Shown piece by piece: positions 55,999 to 62,486 of a DNA stretch of 64,000 bases. Source of the stretch: a virus; IMG/VR virus record IMGVR_UViG_3300009081_000012, positions 1 through 64,000 of that record; one strand, 5' to 3'. Under the pieces are notes generated by a model that had not been told where the DNA came from, did no database searches, and saw only the letters and a list, made by a program, of their open reading frames with translations. A program made the position numbers and the translations under genes. Positions within the stretch are counted from its first letter, which is position 1. Each line of letters starts with the position of its first letter.

Positions 55999-56997
55999 AT
56001 GGGAAAAAGAATAGGAATCGATATAGGTACAAATATGATTGTAGCTGCTTATGCTGATGAAAATGAAACACCAATATTTAAAATGCAAAGGGATGCTTTT
56101 TATAGAATTATCCCAAAGACTGAGGTTAATAGAAACAGTATAAGAATTTCATTGGATAAAAGAGGCGCCAGTTATATTGTAGACACCGATGGTTCGTTTA
56201 TAATTGTAGGCGAGGATGCGCTTGAGATAGCTATAGAAAGAAACGATAAGGCACAAAGACCTATGCAAAGAGGAGTGATTTCACCAAAGGAAAAAGCTTC
56301 TTTACCTATGTTAAAACTCATTATAGAGAATCTTATAGGACTTGGTTCTGAAGGTGATGTGTGTATATATTCAGTTCCAGGAAAACCGATAGATGCCTCA
56401 TTTGATATTTCATATCATACAGAAATGATGGGTTTATATCTTAAACAGATGGGCTATAATGCACAGCCCATAAACGAAGCTTTTGCAATAGCTTTATCAG
56501 AACTTTTAGATGATGGTTTAACAGGGGTGTGTATATCATACGGTGCTGGTATGACAAATGTGGTAGTAGTGCATGAAGGAGATCCGTTGGTTGAATTTAG
56601 TGTCACCAGAGCTGGTGATTTTATAGATTTTTCAGTAGGTAATGCTCTTGATGTATCTCCAAGTTTAGTACAGATGGAGAAAGAAGCCGGTACGGATTTG
56701 TTCAATCCTACTTCTAAAATAATGGAAGCGGTGTCAGTATATTACACGTCTGTGATTAATTACACATTACAGAATATAGCGTATGAACTAAAACAACGTG
56801 AGAAAACACTTCCTATATTTAGAAATCAAGTTCCTATAGTAGTATCGGGCGGATTAACGTTGGCAGAAGGTTTTGTAAAGAAAGTTGAAGAATCATTATT
56901 AAATGTTGAGCTGCCATTTAGGATTAGTAGTGTAAGACGTGCAGCAGAGCCTATGAAAGCTGTGGCTCATGGTTGTCTTCTTGCAGCAAGTATTTAA
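55999..56997 (+). CDS. Actin-like (Hsp70/ParM superfamily) ATPase
   Basis: A 332-residue protein; AAAGGAGGAACACAA sets ATG 55999. Phosphate-1 motif GIDIGTNMIVAA (residues 6-17), connect-1 NEAFAIAL (159-166), phosphate-2 GVCISYGAGMTNVVVV (176-191) and adenosine motif VVSGGLTLAEGF (281-292) define the actin/Hsp70/ParM fold. It is shorter than Hsp70 and similar in size to ParM and MreB. Phage actins act in DNA positioning, segregation or capsid transport. It may pair with the ribbon-helix-helix protein and iterons at 1902-2352. Confidence 0.8.
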   Translation: MGKRIGIDIGTNMIVAAYADENETPIFKMQRDAFYRIIPKTEVNRNSIRISLDKRGASYIVDTDGSFIIVGEDALEIAIERNDKAQRPMQRGVISPKEKASLPMLKLIIENLIGLGSEGDVCIYSVPGKPIDASFDISYHTEMMGLYLKQMGYNAQPINEAFAIALSELLDDGLTGVCISYGAGMTNVVVVHEGDPLVEFSVTRAGDFIDFSVGNALDVSPSLVQMEKEAGTDLFNPTSKIMEAVSVYYTSVINYTLQNIAYELKQREKTLPIFRNQVPIVVSGGLTLAEGFVKKVEESLLNVELPFRISSVRRAAEPMKAVAHGCLLAASI

Positions 56998-57038
56998 CTA
57001 ACCTATACAATTATAGAAGTGCTTTTTATGGAGGATTT

Positions 57039-57620
57039 ATGGCAAATTTTACAGAAGCTTACAACATAACAATGAAAAATGAAGGTGGGTGGGTAAATGA
57101 TCCTACTGATGTAGGTGGGGAAACATACAAGGGGATTTCTCGTAGATATCATCCTTCTTGGATTGGTTGGAAAATTGTAGATGAATATAAAACTAAACCA
57201 GACTTTCCAAACACAGCTTATAATGATGATAATTTAAATTCTAAAGTAAAAGAATTCTACAAGTCTACTTTTTGGGATGTGAATCTTCTAGATGAAGTAG
57301 CTTCTCAGAAAATAGCAAATGAGATGTTCGACACAGGCGTTAATATGGGTGTTGGTAGAGCTGGAAAATTTTTACAGCGCGCACTTAATTTATTAAACAA
57401 GAGTGGTACTGTTTATCCTGACATAGTTGAAGATGGTCAGGTAGGACAAAACACACTTAAAGCTTTAAACAGTTATTTAGCTTATAAGGATGAATCGTTT
57501 GTCTATAAACTTATGAATATTTTACAAGGAATGCACTACATAGAATATATGACACAGAGCCCAACACAAGAAAAATTTGCGTTTGGGTGGTTAGAACGTG
57601 TCGAATTCATAAAAAAATAA
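57039..57620 (+). CDS. GH108-type endolysin
   Basis: A 193-residue protein; ATGGAGGATTT precedes ATG 57039. NEGGWVNDPTDVGGETYKGI holds the catalytic Glu (E-G-G-W) of the GH108/zliS N-acetylmuramidase family, followed by the helical GVNMGVGRAGKFLQRALN-like core and a peptidoglycan-binding-like end. It should cut the host wall at lysis. No signal peptide, so export would need a holin; several tiny membrane proteins nearby are candidates. Confidence 0.8.
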   Translation: MANFTEAYNITMKNEGGWVNDPTDVGGETYKGISRRYHPSWIGWKIVDEYKTKPDFPNTAYNDDNLNSKVKEFYKSTFWDVNLLDEVASQKIANEMFDTGVNMGVGRAGKFLQRALNLLNKSGTVYPDIVEDGQVGQNTLKALNSYLAYKDESFVYKLMNILQGMHYIEYMTQSPTQEKFAFGWLERVEFIKK

Positions 57621-57694
57621 ATAGAGGTATTAAATCCAGCAGAACTTAAACAAATAGGCCTTTGTTCTGCGGGCCGTAAAAAGGAGATTGAAAA

Positions 57695-58483
57695 ATGATG
57701 TATAAAAACAATTTTGTAGCAGTAATAAAACATGAAGGTAGAATATTAAGAGAACGTGATGGTGGAAGTGTGTATTTACCGTTTGGAAGTGAATACTCAA
57801 TTCTGTTAAAAAACAAAGACTGTAGAAAAGCGTTGGTTGAAATAGAGGTTGATGGTATTAATGTTCTAAATGGTAATAAACTTATTCTTGGTGGTAATGA
57901 AGAACAAGAAATAAATGGTTTTATGCGTGATATGAATAAAACAAACAGATTTAAATTTATTCATAAAACAAAAGAAATACAGAATCATAGGGGTGATAGG
58001 ATAGACGATGGTTTGGTTAGAGTATCTTATCAATTTGAAAGCGTCCAAAAACCGATAATTTATAAAGATCCAAATACATATCAGTATCCTTATCCATGGA
58101 CTTTTACAGCCTATTATAGTGCTCCTAATATAGGAGCCGGTGGTAGTTATAATACCAATTCAATAGCTTGTGGTGATGTGTATGGTGGTGTGTATTCTGA
58201 TTCTGTTTGTGAGTCCAAACTTAACTGCTGTTCTGTACCATGTAAAGATGAAGGGATCACCGTGAAGGGTTCTGAAGTTAATAGTAATTATGTTTATGGT
58301 CATATTGGAACATTGGATTGTGATATTAACACAATAGTTATTCATTTGAGAGGTATGTCTGGTTCAAAGAAAACTATATCAAAACCATTAACGGTTAGAA
58401 CCAAAATTGGATGTTCTACTTGTGGTAGAAAGAACAGATCTTCAAATAAATTTTGTTATAATTGTGGTACATTTTTAAACTAA
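57695..58483 (+). CDS. Conserved phage protein with C-terminal zinc ribbon
   Basis: A 262-residue protein. NFVAVIKHEGRILRERDGG-SVYLPFGSEYSILL, then KFIHKTKEIQNHRGDRIDDG, are features of a phage family usually found among virion genes. The C-terminus CSTCGRKNRSSNKFCYNCG is a zinc ribbon with two CxxC pairs. Likely a structural or accessory virion protein; precise role unknown. A GCAGAAC/GTTCTGC hairpin (57639-57670) precedes its ribosome binding site. Confidence 0.65.
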   Translation: MMYKNNFVAVIKHEGRILRERDGGSVYLPFGSEYSILLKNKDCRKALVEIEVDGINVLNGNKLILGGNEEQEINGFMRDMNKTNRFKFIHKTKEIQNHRGDRIDDGLVRVSYQFESVQKPIIYKDPNTYQYPYPWTFTAYYSAPNIGAGGSYNTNSIACGDVYGGVYSDSVCESKLNCCSVPCKDEGITVKGSEVNSNYVYGHIGTLDCDINTIVIHLRGMSGSKKTISKPLTVRTKIGCSTCGRKNRSSNKFCYNCGTFLN

Positions 58484-58499
58484 ACTATACGGTTAAAAT

Positions 58500-58889
58500 A
58501 TGCATTTAAAAGAATTGATTTATGAAAAAATAATGTTAGATGAAAAAATAGCCGAATTGGAATCTATTTTACATTATAGTGCTACTGATGTTATAACCAA
58601 AGCATTGTTAGACGCCATAGATTTGAGACAAAACAAATTATTAAGTATACATTCTGTCAACAATAAAAGTAAAATAAATATAGGTGACACTAAAGTAGAT
58701 ATCAATACGGCTATAATCATACGAAATACTATACAGCAGAAGATGGATATTTTAACTAATTTAATAAATGATAACAACTGTGCTTTAGATAAACTTGAAT
58801 TAATGGCTCAAAGAGATTCATATTACGAACAGGTTGTTCTTTTAAACATTGGTATTTTAAAGAATGATTTATCAATAGAGATAGGATAA
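58500..58889 (+). CDS. Helical protein, septicolysin-like region
   Basis: A 129-residue, nearly all-helical protein (LKELIYEKIMLDEKIAELES...). Its heptad repeats resemble the DIP1984/septicolysin type of small coiled-coil protein, an assignment that is only by eye. No clear ribosome binding site lies before ATG 58500. It may chaperone the preceding structural protein. Confidence 0.5.
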   Translation: MHLKELIYEKIMLDEKIAELESILHYSATDVITKALLDAIDLRQNKLLSIHSVNNKSKINIGDTKVDINTAIIIRNTIQQKMDILTNLINDNNCALDKLELMAQRDSYYEQVVLLNIGILKNDLSIEIG

Positions 58890-58902
58890 GGAGATTATAA
58901 AA

Positions 58903-59571
58903 ATGCTTGTAGGCGTGGTAGGTAAGGCCAGATCTGGAAAGGATACTTTTGCTGTAATGTTGGCTGAAGAACTGTATGGTATTTTAAGATCAAAATTTAT
59001 TCTTATGGCCTATGCAACGGATCTTAAGGATAGGGTTCAACAGGATTTTGATTTACATTACGATCAGTTGTGGGGCGATGATAAAGAAGTTGAGGATAAA
59101 AGATACATTAAAAGCAAAAATAGAAAAGGAATTTTGCCATATTGTGCAGGTAATAGAGACGATGGTAAAGGTTTAGAGGTTCTTGAAGAAGTACAGTATT
59201 GGACAGGCAGGGAAATATTACAGGCATATGGTCAGTTTTTTAGAACAATAGATCATGATTATTGGGTGAAGAGTTTATTTAGAACTATAGACTATAAAGA
59301 ATATAAAAATGTTATAATAACAGATATTAGACATCCAAATGAAGCAGATGCTGTTGTAAATAGGGGCGGGTTTTTAATAAAAATAGTACGTAATGTTGAT
59401 AATAATATCCATGGCTCAAATCATATTTCAGAAGTAGCCATGGATAATTATGACAAAATGGACTTTGTTTTGACAAATGATGGTACAGTAGATGATCTTA
59501 GGGTTGTAGCCAAAGATACTGCAAAATTATTGGTTGCTACTCAAAAAATTAAACGAGCTAACGTTAATTAA
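58903..59571 (+). CDS. Deoxynucleoside monophosphate kinase
   Basis: A 222-residue protein, AAGGAGATTATAAAA before ATG 58903. GVVGKARSGKDTFAVML is the P-loop; MAYATDLKDRVQQDF, GREILQAYGQFFRTI and NVIITDIRHPNEAD follow the T4 gene 1-like dNMP kinase family. It raises dNDP pools for phage DNA synthesis and may accept modified nucleotides. Confidence 0.75.
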   Translation: MLVGVVGKARSGKDTFAVMLAEELYGILRSKFILMAYATDLKDRVQQDFDLHYDQLWGDDKEVEDKRYIKSKNRKGILPYCAGNRDDGKGLEVLEEVQYWTGREILQAYGQFFRTIDHDYWVKSLFRTIDYKEYKNVIITDIRHPNEADAVVNRGGFLIKIVRNVDNNIHGSNHISEVAMDNYDKMDFVLTNDGTVDDLRVVAKDTAKLLVATQKIKRANVN

Positions 59572-59591
59572 AAATAGGAGGAATTATTAAA

Positions 59592-59951
59592 ATGCCTAAA
59601 AACAGTTCAAAAGGTTTTAATGTAGCGATTGATCCAGCTAATGTAATGTATACAAACATTAGTACATCGAAAGATGGCTACAACTCAGCCAACGTTATTG
59701 TCAAAGTTGGAGAAAAAGAATATTTGAGAGTATCGTGTGAGTGGGAAGGAGACAACATTCCAGGTTTTGCAATGGATCTTATGGCTTTTATGAAAAGCAA
59801 TAAAATGGAAAAATCAGGCGTGTGGACCGGTAAAGAAGAAGCTTATGCTGAATTTTCTGCTAAGAAAGCCAAGAAAGAGGACAAGAAGAAAGAAGAAATG
59901 TGTTCAGAGTGTAATAAACCTATGTCTGAATGTACATGTGATGAAGAATAA
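59592..59951 (+). CDS. Hypothetical protein with zinc ribbon tail
   Basis: A 119-residue protein, TAGGAGGAATTATTAAA before ATG 59592. A small alpha/beta domain (GYNSANVIVKVGEKEYLRVSC) is followed by a Lys/Glu-rich linker (KKAKKEDKKKEE) and CSECNKPMSECTC. The Lys-rich linker recalls the tiny basic proteins encoded just downstream. No family recognised. Confidence 0.6.
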   Translation: MPKNSSKGFNVAIDPANVMYTNISTSKDGYNSANVIVKVGEKEYLRVSCEWEGDNIPGFAMDLMAFMKSNKMEKSGVWTGKEEAYAEFSAKKAKKEDKKKEEMCSECNKPMSECTCDEE

Positions 59952-59997
59952 TTGTTGTAAGTTATTCTAAAAACTTGAATAAAAGGAGGTGCTTATT

Positions 59998-60054
59998 ATG
60001 GCCAAAAAGGGTAGTAAAGGTGGTAAAGGCGGTAAAGGTGGTTGTGGTAAATAG
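59998..60054 (+). CDS. 18-residue Lys/Gly microprotein
   Basis: MAKKGSKGGKGGKGGCGK, encoded after a perfect AAAAGGAGGTGCTTATT. The ribosome binding site is among the strongest in the window and argues that the frame is used despite its length. It is almost pure Lys and Gly with one Cys. It could condense DNA or bind RNA. Its N-terminus MAKKG is shared with 60146-60226. Confidence 0.55.
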   Translation: MAKKGSKGGKGGKGGCGK

Positions 60055-60058
60055 TTTA

Positions 60059-60086
60059 TTGACAAATAGTATTTAATGATTATTAT
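60059..60086 (+). promoter_or_regulatory. Promoter between the two MAKKG genes
   Basis: TTGACA (60059-60064), 16 bases, TATTAT (60081-60086), followed by another TATAAT-like run. It lies between the first and second microprotein genes, so the second has its own start of transcription. Confidence 0.65.
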
Positions 60087-60145
60087 ATATAATACACCGA
60101 CGTGGTGTTAAGTATTTCATAAATGTTTGCAGGGGGTGACCACAG

Positions 60146-60226
60146 TTGGCCAAAAAGGGCAAAAAGGATAAGAAGGACAAAGAACCTAAGAAAGAGGAAA
60201 AAGACAAAGGTAAGAAAAAGAAGTAA
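60146..60226 (+). CDS. 26-residue Lys-rich microprotein
   Basis: MAKKGKKDKKDKEPKKEEKD... ending GKKKK, read from TTG 60146 with GGGGGTGACCACAG upstream. More than half the residues are Lys, with interspersed Asp/Glu, as in histone-H1-like tails. It starts MAKKG like the 18-residue protein. It is followed after 30 bases by a strong terminator. Confidence 0.5.
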   Translation: MAKKGKKDKKDKEPKKEEKDKGKKKK

Positions 60227-60256
60227 AAAGTAGTTGTACATTATGTTTGCTATTAA

Positions 60257-60305
60257 GATAAGAGTTCATCGTAAATTAGATGAACTCTTATCGAAAAGTT
60301 TTTGT
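60257..60305 (+). terminator. Strong intrinsic terminator
   Basis: GATAAGAGTTCATC (60257-60270) and GATGAACTCTTATC (60279-60292) form a perfect 14-bp stem with an 8-base loop, followed by GAAAAGTTTTTGTTTG. This ends the microprotein transcript and separates it from the packaging genes. Confidence 0.85.
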
Positions 60306-60350
60306 TTGTTGTTTTATATTTACAAAAATTAGTACATAGGGGTGATTATC

Positions 60351-60596
60351 ATGCCGATACCAATAGAAGACTTTCAATTACCATCTTTTATAAAATTACA
60401 GGAAAAGTATCCACTTTCTTACGACAAAAATGCCAAGTATAATGAATTTTGTCCACGTGATTTTGTAGGTAGATATAATCACGATGAGGGTTATGAAGGA
60501 GTGTTTAAACAGGCCGGATATAATCCGAATCATCAATCAACAAGGGTTGAAAGAATACAGTTAAGATCTGAAACTATAACATTAAAACCATATTAA
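60351..60596 (+). CDS. Hypothetical protein
   Basis: An 81-residue protein; AGGGGTGATTATC sets ATG 60351. It is rich in Asn, Tyr and Pro (PIPIEDFQLPSFIKL..., NHDEGYEGVF) and probably a small structural or accessory factor. No family recognised. First gene after the strong terminator. Confidence 0.55.
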   Translation: MPIPIEDFQLPSFIKLQEKYPLSYDKNAKYNEFCPRDFVGRYNHDEGYEGVFKQAGYNPNHQSTRVERIQLRSETITLKPY

Positions 60597-60608
60597 AGGG
60601 AGAAAATT

Positions 60609-61181
60609 ATGCGTGTTTTGTCGGACGAGGAAAAGGTTGACTTATTCAGTAATGAATTAAAATTGATTTACGATCCAATTATAAAAGAATTTACAAGACT
60701 TTGTTTATTACACTGCCCTGATTATTTTTTTCTTGATTGTCCAGCAAGCTCTAGTGGTAAATATCACAGTATAGACGAACTTTCTGGTGATGGTACTGTA
60801 ATCCATACAAAAAGAGTTTTTACTGTTGCTTATGATTTATGTGTAGGTTTGGGTTGTGATAAAAGCAGAGACTTGATTTTATCAGCATGTATAATACACG
60901 ATCTGGTTAAACAAGGGAGAGTTAAAACAGGGCATACGGTTAAGAATCATCCAGCTCTTGCAGCAGAATTAATAAATCAAATACAAGAGGCTACGCAGCT
61001 TTTAAACGAAAGGGACTATAACATTATTCGTAATTGTGTTGGATACCATTATGGACTGTGGAGTACTTCTCCGTGGTCTAAATCCTTAAACGAATATACA
61101 CAAGAAGAGCTGTGTGTTTATATGTCTGATTATATTGCATCAAAAAAATGTGTTTCAGTAAACTATGTACGAGAGGGTTAA
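60609..61181 (+). CDS. HD-domain phosphohydrolase
   Basis: A 190-residue protein with GGGAGAAAATT before ATG 60609. The metal-binding pattern GTVIHTKRV, CIIHDLVKQG and YMSDYIAS fits the HD superfamily of phosphohydrolases, and a KNHPALAAELI helix lies between. The substrate may be a nucleotide. It differs from the SpoT-like HD protein at 42006, which has the extra ED pair. Confidence 0.65.
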   Translation: MRVLSDEEKVDLFSNELKLIYDPIIKEFTRLCLLHCPDYFFLDCPASSSGKYHSIDELSGDGTVIHTKRVFTVAYDLCVGLGCDKSRDLILSACIIHDLVKQGRVKTGHTVKNHPALAAELINQIQEATQLLNERDYNIIRNCVGYHYGLWSTSPWSKSLNEYTQEELCVYMSDYIASKKCVSVNYVREG

Positions 61182-61186
61182 TTTTA

Positions 61187-61510
61187 ATGAATACAGAATT
61201 TGTAAAAAATTTATCAAAAACAATATTGAATACGCCTATTAATCAAGAACTTACACCTGGTTCTGTAGATAGACGGTACGAGCCAGCCAGTGGCATTAAA
61301 AAACACAGAGAAAGAATTCACAACGAAAGTAAAAGTGCTGATAATAAAAATTTACCGTTTACTTTTAGGAAACCAATTAAACCTAGGAGTCGTGCTACTT
61401 ATTTACGTTGTAATAATTGTGGCCACATAGTTTCTGCCTCGTTGAATACTGTTGGTATTATATGTAACAACTGTAAAAAATATTCAAGTGTTACGGAGGT
61501 AGAAAGTTGA
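61187..61510 (+). CDS. Zinc-ribbon protein
   Basis: A 107-residue protein; ATG 61187 follows GAGAGGGTTAATTTTA. A basic N-terminal region precedes CNNCGHIVSASLNTVGII-CNNC, a two-CxxC ribbon of the rubredoxin/transcription-factor style. The gene overlaps the next by four bases (TTGA). Likely binds DNA or RNA; not recognised further. Confidence 0.6.
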   Translation: MNTEFVKNLSKTILNTPINQELTPGSVDRRYEPASGIKKHRERIHNESKSADNKNLPFTFRKPIKPRSRATYLRCNNCGHIVSASLNTVGIICNNCKKYSSVTEVES

Positions 61511-61929
61511 CTGGTAGTGGAAGTGGTAAAAGGGGTCGTCCATTAGGATTTAAGTTAAGTGAGTTCAGCAGGCGCTCTATTAGTATGTCCAAAAAAGGAC
61601 AAAGACACAAGCCTGAAACAATAGAAAAAATATCAAGATCACTGACAATGTTTTTTAGAAGGCGTGATCCACTATCTGAAGAAATTACAATTAAGTATTG
61701 TAAGTTAGAAGATGATAGAGAATTTGTAGATTGGATGGATGATGCACACGACGAGCTCGATGCTGATGAAGCAATTCTGACAGAGAAATCTATGCGTAAT
61801 AGAGAAAAGACAGAAATAGCGTGTGGACATAATATTGAATATTTTAGTCATAGTATAACGCCTGAATTTTTATTGTTACTAAAGGAAGAGGTTTTAGCTT
61901 GTGGAGAATCCTTATATGATCTATATTAA
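61507..61929 (+). CDS. AT-hook-like small protein before terminase
   Basis: A 140-residue protein from TTG 61507 with ACGGAGGTAGAAAG. The N-terminus TGSGSGKRGRPLGFKLSE has a GRP core as in AT-hooks, then SMSKKGQRHKPETIEKISRS, similar to the NUMOD-type DNA-binding loops of phages. The C-terminal half is acidic and helical. It shares its GSGSG start with the small terminase candidate. DNA binding at packaging is plausible. Confidence 0.55.
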   Translation: MTGSGSGKRGRPLGFKLSEFSRRSISMSKKGQRHKPETIEKISRSLTMFFRRRDPLSEEITIKYCKLEDDREFVDWMDDAHDELDADEAILTEKSMRNREKTEIACGHNIEYFSHSITPEFLLLLKEEVLACGESLYDLY

Positions 61930-61946
61930 CCGGGGGAATAATTAAA

Positions 61947-62486
61947 ATGGGTGGTTCTGGAAGTGGTAGACCAAGAAATGCTCCGTCACCAAAAAAAATG
62001 TTGAAAGAGATATTTCCAATAGGTGATATTTTTGATACTGATGAGATAAGCATGTACAATGATTTAATAGATGTTTATTTATCTGATTTTGATAAAGATG
62101 AACTAACATCAAGTGATATGGACGATATAATGGATTTGGCTAAAAACAGAATTCTTGAATTTAGACTTCTTAAAGAAAGTAAAGGCAGTTCAGATAAACA
62201 AATAGATGTGGCAGCTACCATAGAAAAAATGTCAAAGAAGAATGAAAAAATAAAAGAAAGTTTGTCATCCCGCCGTAAAGATAGAATAAATCCAAACGAA
62301 TTCAAAGGGTTTTCAATAGTTGATTTAGCAGTGGCCTATGATCAATCAAAGAAACAAGATCTTAACGAAAGGGTTTCTAAACTTAGACACGAAGAAACAC
62401 TTTTGTTAGAGAGTAGAAAAGACTACAAAGGCAATAGTGAAGATGCAGACAGATCTTCTATAAAAAGTGAAGACGTTGAACAATAA
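61947..62486 (+). CDS. Terminase small subunit candidate
   Basis: A 179-residue protein, CCGGGGGAATAATTAAA before ATG 61947. It begins GGSGSGRPRNAP, a basic DNA-binding tail, and then is helical and acidic with possible coiled coil (KMSKKNEKIKESLSS). Size, charge and position directly before terL are typical of terminase small subunits, but no family match can be claimed. The stop overlaps the start region of terL. Confidence 0.6.
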   Translation: MGGSGSGRPRNAPSPKKMLKEIFPIGDIFDTDEISMYNDLIDVYLSDFDKDELTSSDMDDIMDLAKNRILEFRLLKESKGSSDKQIDVAATIEKMSKKNEKIKESLSSRRKDRINPNEFKGFSIVDLAVAYDQSKKQDLNERVSKLRHEETLLLESRKDYKGNSEDADRSSIKSEDVEQ

